This document shows positions 33,886-43,358 of a stretch of DNA of 64,000 bases, piece after piece (position 1 is the stretch's first letter; every line of letters starts with the position of its first letter). The stretch lies in NCBI RefSeq assembly GCF_009806985.1, contig NZ_WUAX01000009.1, positions 62,001-126,000 on the forward strand, given 5' to 3'. Source of the stretch: Halorubrum sp. JWXQ-INN 858. GTDB lineage: Archaea > Halobacteriota > Halobacteria > Halobacteriales > Haloferacaceae. Under the pieces are notes generated by a model. That model saw only the letters and a program-made list of their open reading frames with translations, had not been told where the DNA came from and did no database searches. The translations under genes were made by a program, and so were the position numbers.

Positions 33886-33933
33886 GCGGCGGAAACGGTG
33901 ATGCGGACGGCGGCGGAAAGGATGATGCGGACG
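33886..33933. repeat. 24-bp tandem duplication
   Basis: 33886-33909 and 33910-33933 (GCGGCGGAAACGGTGATGCGGACG type, two mismatches), in the spacer between the divergent ilvD and aminotransferase genes. Confidence 0.9.
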
Positions 33934-34018
33934 GCGACGTGGGCGTGATCAGCAGGCGGCGGACCCCGTGGACGGTATCGAATTCTGTGTACCTCGATCG
34001 TGATTATCGTGGACAAGG

Positions 34019-34026
34019 TATTTATT
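34019..34026 (+). promoter_or_regulatory. TATA box of the class III aminotransferase
   Basis: TATTTATT centred 27 nt before ATG 34049; this spacing decides between the nearby ATG/GTG candidates. Confidence 0.7.
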
Positions 34027-34048
34027 CGCCTTCTTCGTGGGTAGATGC

Positions 34049-35431
34049 ATGACCGCAGGCCCACCGATCGAGGAGCTGCACTTCGAGGACGCGCCGGACG
34101 TCGGCTCGGTCCCGGGACCGAGGAGCCAGAAGCTGCTGGCGAAACAGAAGCGTATCGACAGCAGCGCCGTCGCGTATCCCGAGGACATCCCGATCGCGTT
34201 CAAGGAGGGGAAGGGGGCGACGCTGCGCGACGCCGACGGCAACACGTTCATCGACATGTTCGCCGGGATCGGCGTGTTGAACGTCGGCCACGCGAACCCG
34301 TACGTCCTCGAGGCGGTCCACGAGCAGACGGACCGGCTCGTCCACACCGTCGACTTCCCGACCGAGGCCCGCCTCGACCTGATCGAGAAGCTCGACGAGA
34401 TCGCTCCGACGGGGCTCGCCGGGCAGAACCGCGTCGTCTTCGGCGGCCCGACCGGGAGCGACGCCGTCGAGGCGTCGATCAAGCTCGCCAAGTACAACAC
34501 CGGCGGGGACGGCCTGATCGCGTTCCGCGGCTCCTACCACGGCGCGACCTCCGGCGCGATGAGCATCACGTCGAACAAGGGGTTCAAGGAGGACTACACG
34601 CCCCTGCTCGGCGACGTCGTTCACGCCCCGTACCCGCATCCGCTCCGCGACGGGAAGCCGCCACAGGAGTCGGTCGACCACGCCTTAGAGGAGGTCAAGG
34701 AGATCGTCGAGGACCCGTACGGCGGGCTCGCGAACCCCGCCGGGATCTTCGTCGAACCGATCCAGGGCGAGGGCGGGATCGTCACCCCGCCCGAGGGGTT
34801 CTTACAGGGGCTCCGTGACATCGCGACGGACAACGACCTCCCGCTCGTCTTCGACGAGATCCAGAGCGGCCTCGGCCGCACCGGCGAGTGGTGGGCCAGC
34901 GACTGGGCCGGCGTGACGCCGGACGTGATGACCTCGGCGAAGGCGCTCGGCGGGATCGGCTTCCCGCTGTCGGCGACGATGTACCACGAGGACCTCGACA
35001 CGTGGGGATCGGGCGACCACGCGGGCACGTACCGCGGTCACGTCGTCGGGATGCGCGCCGGGACGCGCGCCATCGAGTACATCCAGGAGCACGACCTGCT
35101 CGCGCACGCTCGCGACCTCGGAGCGGACATCCGAGCGCGGCTTCGCGCGGTCGGCGACTCGACCGACGAGCTCGTGGAAGTACGTGGAACCGGCCTCTTC
35201 ATCGGGGCCGAGTTCCGCGACGCCGACGGCGAACCGCTCGGCGACGTCGTCGACGAAATACAGGACTACTGCTTCGAGCACGGCGTCCTCGTCTGGAAGG
35301 CCGGCCGCCACGGCAACGTGCTCCGGCTCCTCCCGCCGCTCGTGCTCACCGCGGAGCTCGCCGACGTCGCGCTCGACGTGATCGCCGACGGGATCGACCA
35401 CGCGACCGCCGAGGCGGCGTCGACCGTCTGA
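34049..35431 (+). CDS. Class III (omega-type) aminotransferase
   Basis: A 460-residue PLP enzyme of fold type I. The Schiff-base Lys is K298 in [15 protein letters not shown], and PLP-contact D269 is in [13 protein letters not shown]. It resembles archaeal 4-aminobutyrate or ornithine aminotransferases, including the Pyrococcus enzymes that act as broad amino-acid racemases, so annotation as GABA transaminase would be a guess. ATG 34049 fits a leaderless transcript. No arginine or GABA genes flank it; the next gene is fumarase with its own promoter. Confidence 0.85.
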   Translation: MTAGPPIEELHFEDAPDVGSVPGPRSQKLLAKQKRIDSSAVAYPEDIPIAFKEGKGATLRDADGNTFIDMFAGIGVLNVGHANPYVLEAVHEQTDRLVHTVDFPTEARLDLIEKLDEIAPTGLAGQNRVVFGGPTGSDAVEASIKLAKYNTGGDGLIAFRGSYHGATSGAMSITSNKGFKEDYTPLLGDVVHAPYPHPLRDGKPPQESVDHALEEVKEIVEDPYGGLANPAGIFVEPIQGEGGIVTPPEGFLQGLRDIATDNDLPLVFDEIQSGLGRTGEWWASDWAGVTPDVMTSAKALGGIGFPLSATMYHEDLDTWGSGDHAGTYRGHVVGMRAGTRAIEYIQEHDLLAHARDLGADIRARLRAVGDSTDELVEVRGTGLFIGAEFRDADGEPLGDVVDEIQDYCFEHGVLVWKAGRHGNVLRLLPPLVLTAELADVALDVIADGIDHATAEAASTV

Positions 35432-35544
35432 CTTCGCGGTCGGTCACCCGACCGCCGCGGATCGACGGCCCGTAACGGTCACCGAACCGGCGACGGCGGA
35501 GCCCATCAGTAGCTTTTACCACCTCTCCGTCGGAACCGTCGCGT

Positions 35545-36951
35545 ATGAGCGAGGACTACCGCACTGAGGAGGACAGTCTCGGAGAAATGCAGGTTCCGGC
35601 CGAGGCCTACTGGGGCGCACAGACCCAGCGCGCCGTCGAGAACTTCCCGATCTCCGGGATCGCGTTCGGTCGACGGTTCGTCCGGGCGCTCGGGGTCGTC
35701 AAGAAATCGGCCGCACAGGCCAACCGCGAGCTCGGGTTCCTCGAGGACGACACCGCGGAGGCGATCGTCGCCGCCGCGGACGAGGTGATCGCCGGCGAAC
35801 TCGACGACCAGTTCCCGGTCGACGTGTTCCAGACCGGCTCCGGCACCTCCTCGAACATGAACGCCAACGAGGTCATCGCCAACCGCGCCGCCGAGATCGC
35901 GGGCGCGGGGATCGGCGACCGGGTCGTCCACCCGAACGACCACGTCAACTACGGCCAGTCCTCCAACGACGTGATCCCGACGGCGATGCACGTCGCCGCA
36001 CTGGAGGCCGTCGAGAAGGACTTACTTCCCGCCCTCGAGACGCTCCACGCCGAGCTGGAGGCGAAGGAGGCCGAGTTCGACGGCGTCGTCAAGACCGGCC
36101 GCACCCACCTCCAGGACGCGACCCCGGTCCGGCTCGGTCAAGAGTTCGGCGGCTATCGCACGCAGATCGGGAAGGGGATCGAGCGGGTCGGCGCGTCCCG
36201 CGACCAGCTCCGCGAGCTCGCGCTCGGGGGCACCGCCGTCGGCACCGGGCTCAACACGCACCCCGACTTCCCGGCGCTCGCGGCGGAGTACATCTCCGAG
36301 GAGACGGGCACGACGTTCCGCGAGGCGGACAACCACTTCGAGGCGCAGGCGGCCCACGACGCGATGGGCGACGCCCACGGCGCGCTCCGGACGGTCGCCG
36401 GCAGCCTGAACAAGATCGCCAACGACCTCCGCCTGCTCGCGTCCGGCCCGCGCAACGGCCTCGGCGAGATCGAACAGCCGGAGAACCAGCCGGGATCGTC
36501 GATCATGCCGGGGAAGATCAACCCCGTCGTCGCCGAGGCGGTCAACCAGGTCCACACGCAGGTCGTCGGCAACGACGCCGCCGTCTCCAACGGGGCGGCC
36601 CGCGGCGAGCTCGACTTGAACCTGTATAAACCCGTCATCGCGCACAACTTCCTCCAGAGCGCCGCGCTGTTGACGAACGCCGCGTCGACGTTCGGCGAGC
36701 GGTTCGTCGCGAAGCTGGAGGCGAACGAGGAACACTGCACCGAGCAGGTCGAACAGTCGATGGCGCTCGCGACCGCGCTCAACCCGGCGATCGGCTACGA
36801 CAAGGCCTCGAAGGTGGCCAAGCAGGCGCTGGCGGAGGGGAAGACGGTTCGACAGGTCGCCGTCGAGGAGGGGTACCTCACCGAAGCGGAGGCCGACGAG
36901 GTGCTCGACCCCGAGGCGATGACCCACCGAGTCATCCTCGGCGACGACTGA
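35545..36951 (+). CDS. fumC: Fumarate hydratase class II
   Basis: A 468-residue fumarase of the TCA cycle (fumarate to malate). The family signature GSSIMPGKIN is at 317-326 with S318 on the mobile loop, and the catalytic His is H188 in TGRTHLQDATP. TGSGTSSNMN at 97-106 binds substrate. The length and signature distinguish it from aspartase only weakly; haloarchaea normally carry fumarase here. CTTTTACC at 35513-35520 is 28 nt from ATG 35545. The stop codon lies in a 26-bp tandem duplication. Confidence 0.93.
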   Translation: MSEDYRTEEDSLGEMQVPAEAYWGAQTQRAVENFPISGIAFGRRFVRALGVVKKSAAQANRELGFLEDDTAEAIVAAADEVIAGELDDQFPVDVFQTGSGTSSNMNANEVIANRAAEIAGAGIGDRVVHPNDHVNYGQSSNDVIPTAMHVAALEAVEKDLLPALETLHAELEAKEAEFDGVVKTGRTHLQDATPVRLGQEFGGYRTQIGKGIERVGASRDQLRELALGGTAVGTGLNTHPDFPALAAEYISEETGTTFREADNHFEAQAAHDAMGDAHGALRTVAGSLNKIANDLRLLASGPRNGLGEIEQPENQPGSSIMPGKINPVVAEAVNQVHTQVVGNDAAVSNGAARGELDLNLYKPVIAHNFLQSAALLTNAASTFGERFVAKLEANEEHCTEQVEQSMALATALNPAIGYDKASKVAKQALAEGKTVRQVAVEEGYLTEAEADEVLDPEAMTHRVILGDD

Positions 36952-36980
36952 GGCGAGTCATCCTCGGCGACGGCTGAGGC
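36929..36980. repeat. 26-bp tandem duplication across the fumC stop codon
   Basis: 36929-36954 and 36955-36980 differ at one base. Each copy contains the codons for the C-terminus and a TGA; a third partial copy begins at 36981 inside the convergent acyl-CoA synthetase gene. Confidence 0.95.
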
Positions 36981-36983
36981 GAG

Positions 36984-39062
36984 TCACGTCGAATCGTCGT
37001 CGTAGATCAGCTCGACCTCGTCGCCGAAACGGTCGAGGATGTTCCGCCGTTTCTTCTTCATCGTCGGCGTGAGCAGGTCGTTCTCCTCGGAGAACTCCTC
37101 GGCGACGAGCCGGAACCGCTTGATCCGTTCGTACGGCTCGAAGGCGTCGTTCACGCGGTCGACCTCCTCCCCGATGCGGTCGCGCACGCGCTCGTCGCGA
37201 CAGATGGCGGCGGGGTCGTCGGGGAGGTCGATCCCCCGCGTCTCCGCCCACGAGGCCACCCGTTCGAAGTTCGGGACGAGCAGCGCGGAGACGAACTTCC
37301 GCCCGTCGCCGAGGACGACACACTGCTCGACGAACTCGTTGGCCGCGAACCGGTCCTCGATCGGGCCGGGCGCGACGTTCTTGCCGGTCGACAGCACGAG
37401 CAGCTGCTTCGCGCGCTCGCGGAACGCGAGGTAGCCGTCCGGGCGGAGCTGGACGATGTCGCCCGTGCGGAACCACGGCGCGTCCGGGTCGCCGTCGCGC
37501 TCGGCCGGGGGCGTTCCCGCCGTGACGGTCCCTTCCGGGAGCCGGTCCGGATCGAGGAACGCGTCCGCGGTCGCCGCCGGTCGGTTCCAGTAGCCGTCGG
37601 TCACCTGCGGGCCGCGGACGAACAGCTCGCCCACCTCTCCGGGGAGGTCGGCGACCTCCTCGCCGACGACGGTCCCGTCGATCGCGATCTCCGTGTCGAG
37701 CACCGGCGGACCGATGGTCCCGACCGCGGGCGCTTCGGGGGGATTGACGCTGATAACCGGCGACGTCTCGGTGAGCCCGTACCCCTCGAGGATCGGGAGG
37801 TCCATCGCGTGGTACAGCGCGCACAGCTCCGCGGACAGCGAGCCGCCCCCGGAGATGAAGAAGTCCACCTCGCCGCCGATCGCCTCGCGAACCGACGAGA
37901 AGACGAGCCGGTCGGCGATCGCGCGCTTGGCGTCGAGGAGGACGCCCGGGTCGTCGGTCTCGTGGTGCGTGCGGCCGACCGCGACCGCCCACTCGAAGAT
38001 CCGTTCTTTGACCGGCGACTCGCCGGCTTGGTCGCGGATCGCGTCGTAGAGCTTCTCATACACTCGCGGGACGCTCGTCGTCGTCGTCGGCCGGACCAGC
38101 CCGAAGTCCTCCCTGAGGGTGTCCGGGCTCTCCGCGTAGCCGACGGTCGCGCCCGCGGCGAACATCATGTAGTGGCCCGCCAGGCGCTCGAAGACGTGCG
38201 CGAGGGGGAGAAACGAGAGCGTCGTCGTCTCCGCGGAGATCCCCGGAACCGACGGGTCGCGGTCCGGGCGGTCCGCGAACCGCCGGTAACACTGGGTGAG
38301 GTTCTCACGGAAGTTGGCGTGTGTCAGCCGAACGCCCTTCGGCTCGCCCGTCGTCCCCGAGGTGTAGATCAGGCTGGCGAGGTCGTCGACGGCGACCTCG
38401 TCGAGCCACGACTCGTAGCGCGACTCCTCGAAGGCGGTCGCGCCCGTCGCGTGGAGGTCCCCGAGCGTGTAGACGTCGGGGGCCGACCCCTCCTCGGCGG
38501 CGGTCGCATCGTCGGGGGAGTCGTCCCCGCCGGCGACGGCGGCCGCGTCGACGTCGTCCATCGTCACGACGGCCGCGAGGTCGTGATCGAGGTCGTCCGC
38601 GGCGGCGAGCACCTCCTCGAGGAGGCTCCGGTTCTCCGCGACGACGACCGTCGCTTCCGGATCCGAGAGGAGGTACCGCAACTGACGGGGCGAAGAGGAG
38701 GGGTACACCGTGGTGACGACCGCGCCGGCGGCGAGCGCGGCGAAATCGGCGTGTGCCCACTCCATCCGCGTGTGCGCGTAGATCGCGACTCGCGTCCCGG
38801 TCTCGACGCCGATCTCGCGGAAGCCCGCCGCGAGGGAGCGAACGATCCCCCGCATCGACGCGTACGTCAGGTCACCGTACTCGCCCGCCGGGACCGGGTC
38901 GACCACGCCCGCCGAGACGAGCGACCGGTCGTAGATCCCCCCCTTATATCGCTGTGCGACCCGGTCGGCGTTGCGCTCGGCGGCGCGCTCGAACGTCCGC
39001 GGCAGCGTCTCCATCGCCACCACGTCGTCCGTGAACGCGCGTTCCGCCTCCTCGAAACCCAT
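36984..39062 (-). CDS. Long-chain acyl-CoA synthetase (AMP-forming)
   Basis: A 692-residue ANL-superfamily ligase that activates fatty acids to acyl-CoA through acyl-adenylate. The P-loop YTSGTTGEPKG is at 233-243, GYGLTETSP at 427-435, and the hinge and catalytic region WFRTGDIVQLRPDGYL and KNVAPGPIEDRFA follow. The C-terminal PTMKKKRRNIL fits the long-chain (FAA1-like) subfamily. ATG 39062 is preferred over ATG 39074 because the TTTATT element is 28 nt from the former. A 25-residue acidic insertion lies at about 175-198. Confidence 0.92.
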   Translation of the reverse strand: MGFEEAERAFTDDVVAMETLPRTFERAAERNADRVAQRYKGGIYDRSLVSAGVVDPVPAGEYGDLTYASMRGIVRSLAAGFREIGVETGTRVAIYAHTRMEWAHADFAALAAGAVVTTVYPSSSPRQLRYLLSDPEATVVVAENRSLLEEVLAAADDLDHDLAAVVTMDDVDAAAVAGGDDSPDDATAAEEGSAPDVYTLGDLHATGATAFEESRYESWLDEVAVDDLASLIYTSGTTGEPKGVRLTHANFRENLTQCYRRFADRPDRDPSVPGISAETTTLSFLPLAHVFERLAGHYMMFAAGATVGYAESPDTLREDFGLVRPTTTTSVPRVYEKLYDAIRDQAGESPVKERIFEWAVAVGRTHHETDDPGVLLDAKRAIADRLVFSSVREAIGGEVDFFISGGGSLSAELCALYHAMDLPILEGYGLTETSPVISVNPPEAPAVGTIGPPVLDTEIAIDGTVVGEEVADLPGEVGELFVRGPQVTDGYWNRPAATADAFLDPDRLPEGTVTAGTPPAERDGDPDAPWFRTGDIVQLRPDGYLAFRERAKQLLVLSTGKNVAPGPIEDRFAANEFVEQCVVLGDGRKFVSALLVPNFERVASWAETRGIDLPDDPAAICRDERVRDRIGEEVDRVNDAFEPYERIKRFRLVAEEFSEENDLLTPTMKKKRRNILDRFGDEVELIYDDDST

Positions 39063-39086
39063 ACCGCCACCCATTCCACAGACCCT

Positions 39087-39134
39087 AATAAACGATCGGG
39101 TAGTTGTTCAGTTGTCCGTTGTCCCCCGTTTATT
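39087..39134. promoter_or_regulatory. Divergent promoter region with an 8-bp inverted repeat
   Basis: AATAAACG (39087-39094) and CGTTTATT (39127-39134) are exact inverted copies 32 nt apart. The left arm is the TATA box of the acyl-CoA synthetase; the right arm can be a TATA box for the plus strand. Confidence 0.5.
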
Positions 39135-39226
39135 CGGACCGAGAGCCGACGCTCCCGTCCGAGACTTAAAAACCGCGATAATCAAGCGTTAGCGACTGTG
39201 TCCCGGCCGCCGGAGACGTAGCCGTC

Positions 39227-39379
39227 ATGAGCTTCACCTCTCACACGACCGGGGACGTCTCCGACGAGCAGTTCGGTCGCGACCTGAAGGTCATCGGCCC
39301 GATCTGGATCGGGATGTTCTTCATTTGGACGTGGCTGCTGTTGACGTACGGCCACCTCGCGACCTCGATCATCGTCTGA
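39227..39379 (+). CDS. 50-residue single-helix membrane protein
   Basis: A short frame, MSFTSHTTGDVSDEQFGRDL followed by one strong transmembrane helix (IGPIWIGMFFIWTWLLLTYGHL). An acidic hydrophilic head and a single helix are typical of conserved haloarchaeal small membrane proteins, but I cannot name it. ACTTAAAAACC lies about 60 nt upstream. It is divergent from the acyl-CoA synthetase gene; function unknown. Confidence 0.6.
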   Translation: MSFTSHTTGDVSDEQFGRDLKVIGPIWIGMFFIWTWLLLTYGHLATSIIV

Positions 39380-39410
39380 AGTCGCACCGTCGCTGCGGCG
39401 TCACCCGTCT

Positions 39411-39452
39411 TCCGATCCACTCCGATCCCACTCCGATCCACTCCGATCCCAC
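39411..39452. repeat. 21-bp perfect tandem duplication
   Basis: 39411-39431 and 39432-39452 are identical (TCCGATCCACTCCGATCCCA plus C), themselves built from a 10/11-bp TCCGATCC(C)AC element, just upstream of the XPD-like helicase promoter. Confidence 0.95.
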
Positions 39453-39490
39453 TCCGAGCCTTTTAGGCGGATAGCGCGCCAGGGACGCCT

Positions 39491-41371
39491 GTGGACCCCG
39501 ACCGGATCCCCGCGGAGTTCCCCGCACCGAGCTTCCGCGGCGCACAGGAGCGGGCGCTCGCCGACGTACGGGACGCGTTCGCCGCGGGCAACGACGTCGT
39601 CCTCGTCCGCGCGCCGACCGGGAGCGGCAAGTCCCTGATCGCGCGGGCGGTGATGGGAGCGGCACGCGAGATGGCCGACGCCGCGCCGAGCGAGGCGACC
39701 GGGGCGTACTACACGACTCCACAGGTGTCCCAGCTCGACGACGTCGCGACCGACGACCTGCTCGACGACCTCAACGTGATCCGTGGGAAATCGAACTACG
39801 ACTGCATCCTCCCCGGCGAGCACGACACCACCGTCGACCGCGCGCCCTGCGTCCGCGAGCGCGGCTTCGACTGCACGGTGAAACACCGATGCCCGTACTT
39901 CTCGGACCGCGCGATCGCCTCCTCGCGGCGGTTCGCCGCGATGACCCTCGCGTACTTCATGCAGACCGCGGGCTCCGAGGTGTTCCGGAAGCGAGACGTC
40001 GTCGTCATCGACGAGGCACACGGGCTCGCCGAGTGGGCGGAGATGTACGCGACGATCGAGTGTTCGCCCGAGCGCGTGCCCGTCTGGGACGACGTGGGCG
40101 TCCCCGACGTCGAGCGCGACGCGGCCGCGGACGAGGACGCGCTCGACCGGACCGCGCGGTTCGTCGAGACGTTGAGCGGGGTCGCCAAGCGCGCGAAGGA
40201 CGACCTGGTCGGTCGGCCCGAGCTGAGCCGCGAGGAGGTCGCCCGCCGCGATCGGCTCCAGGAGCTGATCTCCGAGCTCGGCTGGTTCCTCGAGGACTAC
40301 CGCGACCCGGAGTCGCCGACGACGTGGGTGGTCGACCAGCCCGACGGGGAGGGGACGACGATCACGATCAAGCCGCTGGATCCGGCCCGGTACCTCCGGC
40401 ACACGGTGTGGGACCGGGGCAACCGGTTCGCGCTGCTGTCGGCGACGATCCTCTCGAAGGACGCGTTCTGTCGGGGGGTGGGGCTCGCCCCCGACAGGGT
40501 CGCGTTGGTCGACGTCGAACACACGTTCCCGCTGGCACACCGTCCGCTGTACGACGTCCGACAGGGGTCGATGACGTACGACCACCGCGACGAGACGATC
40601 CCCGGGATCGCCCGGCTGATCGTGCGCCTGATGGCGGAACACCCCGACGAGAAGGGGCTGATCCACGCCCACTCGTACGACATCGCCGGGCGGCTCGTCG
40701 AGAAGCTCGGCGAGTTCGGCGTCGCCGCGCGCGTCCGCAGACACACCAGCGGGAACCGCGACGCGGAGCTGGAGACGTGGAAGGCGAGCACCGACCCCGA
40801 GGTGTTCGTCTCGGTGAAGATGGAGGAGGCGCTGGATCTCAAGGGAGACCTCTGTCGCTGGCAGGTGATCTGTAAGGCTCCGTACCTCAACACGAAGGAC
40901 TCACGGGTCGCCCGCCGGCTGGCGGAGGGACAGTGGCCGTGGTACCACCGGGCCGCGCTACGGACCGTCATCCAAGCGTGCGGTCGCGTCGTGCGCGCGC
41001 CGGACGACTACGGCGCGACGTACCTCGCGGACGACTCGCTTTTCGACCTGTTCGACCGCGCGAAGGCGGACACCCCGCCGTGGTTCCGCGACCAAGTCGA
41101 GGCGATGACCGCTCCCTCGCTTCCCCCGTTCGACGCGGCGGCCGCGCTCGCGGGGATCGACGCCGAGCCGTCGGGCCCCCGACGGGCGGGCGGGTCGGGG
41201 ACCCGGGCAGCGGGCGGCGGATCGGCGCGAAGCGGCTCGCCGTCGAGCGGATCGGGAGGAGACGGAACCTCGAAGGGCGGCGGGGCGAGCGGCGGGACGC
41301 GAACCCGAACGGAGGCGGACGCCGAGCGGCGGGACAACCACCCGCTGTCGGACGTGTGGGGGGATCGCTGA
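39491..41371 (+). CDS. XPD/DinG-like Fe-S DNA helicase
   Basis: A 626-residue SF2 helicase of the Rad3/XPD group. Walker A APTGSGKS is at 41-48 and DEAH at 174-177. Four cysteines, C105, C120, C128 and C134, lie between them and form the expected 4Fe-4S site. The helicase C-terminal region has SVKMEEALDLKG and IQACGRVVRAPDD (motif VI). The last 90 residues are a Gly/Ser/Arg tail. It starts at GTG 39491. Likely role in DNA repair or structure resolution; archaeal XPD and DinG-like proteins cannot be separated by eye here. Confidence 0.9.
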   Translation: MDPDRIPAEFPAPSFRGAQERALADVRDAFAAGNDVVLVRAPTGSGKSLIARAVMGAAREMADAAPSEATGAYYTTPQVSQLDDVATDDLLDDLNVIRGKSNYDCILPGEHDTTVDRAPCVRERGFDCTVKHRCPYFSDRAIASSRRFAAMTLAYFMQTAGSEVFRKRDVVVIDEAHGLAEWAEMYATIECSPERVPVWDDVGVPDVERDAAADEDALDRTARFVETLSGVAKRAKDDLVGRPELSREEVARRDRLQELISELGWFLEDYRDPESPTTWVVDQPDGEGTTITIKPLDPARYLRHTVWDRGNRFALLSATILSKDAFCRGVGLAPDRVALVDVEHTFPLAHRPLYDVRQGSMTYDHRDETIPGIARLIVRLMAEHPDEKGLIHAHSYDIAGRLVEKLGEFGVAARVRRHTSGNRDAELETWKASTDPEVFVSVKMEEALDLKGDLCRWQVICKAPYLNTKDSRVARRLAEGQWPWYHRAALRTVIQACGRVVRAPDDYGATYLADDSLFDLFDRAKADTPPWFRDQVEAMTAPSLPPFDAAAALAGIDAEPSGPRRAGGSGTRAAGGGSARSGSPSSGSGGDGTSKGGGASGGTRTRTEADAERRDNHPLSDVWGDR

Positions 41372-41492
41372 GAGGCGCGGTTGATGAGCTGTAAGGTGCG
41401 GAGAGGGATCTACGAGACGGGGAGTCTGCAAAGCGGAGAGTTACGGACCGACGGCTCAACGACGGCGAAGGGGTCGCGGTGCGGGCGACCCG

Positions 41493-41576
41493 CTATATGA
41501 GGCTGACTCCCCACGCGACCATGGAACTCACCATGAGGAACGCGAAGAACAGCGCGAAGAACTGTTGTCTGTTCAT
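41493..41576 (-). CDS. Possible 27-residue membrane peptide
   Basis: The frame MNRQQFFALFFAFLMVSSMV ends AWGVSLI. It is one hydrophobic helix with a short polar head. Minus-strand GGAATTATC, around 41599-41607, is centred about 28 nt before the ATG, the same geometry as in longer genes. I recall similar tiny proteins in haloarchaeal genomes, without function. The length alone gives little statistical support. Confidence 0.45.
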   Translation of the reverse strand: MNRQQFFALFFAFLMVSSMVAWGVSLI

Positions 41577-41608
41577 ACCTGCCCTCGGCCGGCGAGGGTG
41601 ATAATTCC

Positions 41609-41652
41609 TGCGAGGTTCATGCGAGGTTCATGCGAGATTCATACGAGGTTCC
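41609..41652. repeat. 11-bp direct repeat, 4 units
   Basis: Phased 11-mers TGCGAGGTTCA (41609), TGCGAGGTTCA (41620), TGCGAGATTCA (41631) and TACGAGGTTCC (41642). They lie between two divergent very small genes, next to the -28 element of the leftward one. Confidence 0.9.
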
Positions 41653-41768
41653 AGGGGCGTCCTTATACACTCTCGATCGGATCGCACGACACCTATTATC
41701 GTATAAGGTGTATCAGGGACCTGAAGGAAGTAGTAACCTTCATAATCTTTCGCGCAGCACGGTTGTGT

Positions 41769-41960
41769 ATGGCAACGAACGGGCTGTCCACCGCGTTGAC
41801 GCTGTACGGTGCGCGAACGCTGACGCTGTCCCAGGCGGCCACGCAGGCGGGCCTCAGCGAGGCCGAGTTCATCGACCAGCTCCAGCGCCGCGGGATCGAG
41901 GTCACGGAGTCCGAGCGCGCCGCCGCGCTCGACGGCGAGCAGGCGGTCCGCGCGGACTGA
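41769..41960 (+). CDS. UPF0175-like small helix-turn-helix protein
   Basis: A 63-residue protein. LTLYGARTLTLSQAATQAGL followed by SEAEFIDQLQRRGIEVTE matches the UPF0175 pattern (helix, then an HTH-like pair), a family often found as antitoxins. No PIN-domain or other toxin gene is adjacent, so a free-standing DNA-binding role is as likely. ATG 41769 has CATAATCTT centred about 25 nt upstream. The 11-bp repeat array lies in its upstream region. Confidence 0.7.
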   Translation: MATNGLSTALTLYGARTLTLSQAATQAGLSEAEFIDQLQRRGIEVTESERAAALDGEQAVRAD

Positions 41961-42136
41961 GCGGCGAGCGGAATCGACCGACAGCAGCGCTTTCAGCCCT
42001 TTTCAGCCGTTCTGCGCTTTAGACCCGTTCACGCGTCGCTCTCCGTCCGAGCGCCGGCGGCAGGTCTCGGTACGTTCGTTTCTCCCGCTCCCCGGGTTTC
42101 CGTTCCTCCCGTTTCCCGCTTCTCCCGCCCCGACCG

Positions 42137-43249
42137 CTACGTCTCCTCGTCCGGGACGACGTGGACGTCCCCGCCGTGTTTGATCGCCAACACGGTGTCG
42201 GCGTCGTCATCGAAGAAGTCGGGTTTCGGGACGGTCTTCGCCTCGTACGTCTCCGGGTCGAGGACCTGGACCGCGTGTTCGTCCTCCACCGTCACGACGG
42301 TGGTTTCGGCCGCGTCGTCGCGGGTTCCCAGGCGGGTCACCTCGGGCGCGTCGGCGTCCTCGAACGCCGACGCGTACGGCTCGCCGGTGGCGAGCCGGAT
42401 CCCGCCGACCCGGCCGGAGACGCTCGTCACCAACACCGGTCCGTCGCCGTCCTCGGGGTCGACGATCTCGCCGGCGGCGTACCGGGGGAGTCGGATCGCG
42501 AACGTGACTCGGTACACCTCGTTGCCGTCGCCGTCCTCCGTGACGAGCGTCGGGTACGACTCGAAGCTACCGCCCAACCGCTCCGTGATCCGCGTCGCGA
42601 CGTTCTCGGCGAGCTGGTTCGAGGACACCTTGACGTCCGGCCCGTCGTCCGTCTCCTTGATCTCGGTGATGAACGCCTCCCGATCGCCTTTCCCCTCCTG
42701 TCTGGCCACGTAGGACTCGGCGATCTCCAACGCCTCCGCGCGCTCCTCGGCGGTCAGGGGTCGGTCGTCGGCGCGGATCTGGACGATCCCCGCGTAGTAC
42801 CCGCCCGCGATCCGCCCACAGCGGTCACAGGTCCCGCGCGAGACCTTCACCGGGACGGTGACGTCCGCCGAGCGGAGGGTGCCGCGGACGACGCCGGAGA
42901 ACCGACAGTGCATCCGGATCGTGTTCTCGTCGACCTGTTCCGGATCGACGCCCCACTCGACGTCCTCGGCGTCGACGTGGACGCCGAGCGCCTCGGCGAC
43001 CTCGTCGACGGCGACGTCCGTGTAGTCGCGCGCGCCGACGTCCCGCCACGACTCGCCGCGACGGACCGCGCCGCAGCCGGAACAGACCAACACCTCGATC
43101 CGGTCCGGCGCGTCGACCAGCTCGAAGTCCTCGAAGTAACAGTCGTCACACAGCAACGCGTCCCGCCCGCGCGGCTCGCCGGGTAGCGGCTCGCGACGCT
43201 CCGGGACGGCGTCACCACAGCGGGGACAGAACTCGCGTGACTCGCTCAT
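42137..43249 (-). CDS. nmd3: NMD3-family protein
   Basis: A 370-residue archaeal homologue of the 60S ribosome export adaptor NMD3. The zinc-binding cysteine pairs are C8-x2-C11, C34-x2-C37, C56-x2-C59 and C141-x2-C144. The first 250 residues contain the NMD3 domain (DVEWGVDPEQVDENTIRMHC, TVPVKVSRGTCDRCGR). In archaea it probably assists 50S maturation; there is no nuclear export. ATG 43249 has CTTAAACC centred 26 nt upstream. The frame is open much further upstream on this strand, but that part overlaps three plus-strand genes and is spurious. Confidence 0.9.
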   Translation of the reverse strand: MSESREFCPRCGDAVPERREPLPGEPRGRDALLCDDCYFEDFELVDAPDRIEVLVCSGCGAVRRGESWRDVGARDYTDVAVDEVAEALGVHVDAEDVEWGVDPEQVDENTIRMHCRFSGVVRGTLRSADVTVPVKVSRGTCDRCGRIAGGYYAGIVQIRADDRPLTAEERAEALEIAESYVARQEGKGDREAFITEIKETDDGPDVKVSSNQLAENVATRITERLGGSFESYPTLVTEDGDGNEVYRVTFAIRLPRYAAGEIVDPEDGDGPVLVTSVSGRVGGIRLATGEPYASAFEDADAPEVTRLGTRDDAAETTVVTVEDEHAVQVLDPETYEAKTVPKPDFFDDDADTVLAIKHGGDVHVVPDEET

Positions 43250-43358
43250 GTCGCCGTCGTACGTCGGTGACCGGTTTAAGCGGCCCGACCCGCCCGCCCC
43301 GAGCCGATCGGCTCGGACGGATCCACGCGAATCGGCGCGTCCACGACCCCTCGGCTCG

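Noticed and set aside
41961..42136. Pyrimidine-rich stretch that might be a terminator
   Set aside because: T-rich runs are interrupted and no stem is evident; transcription end cannot be supported from sequence alone.
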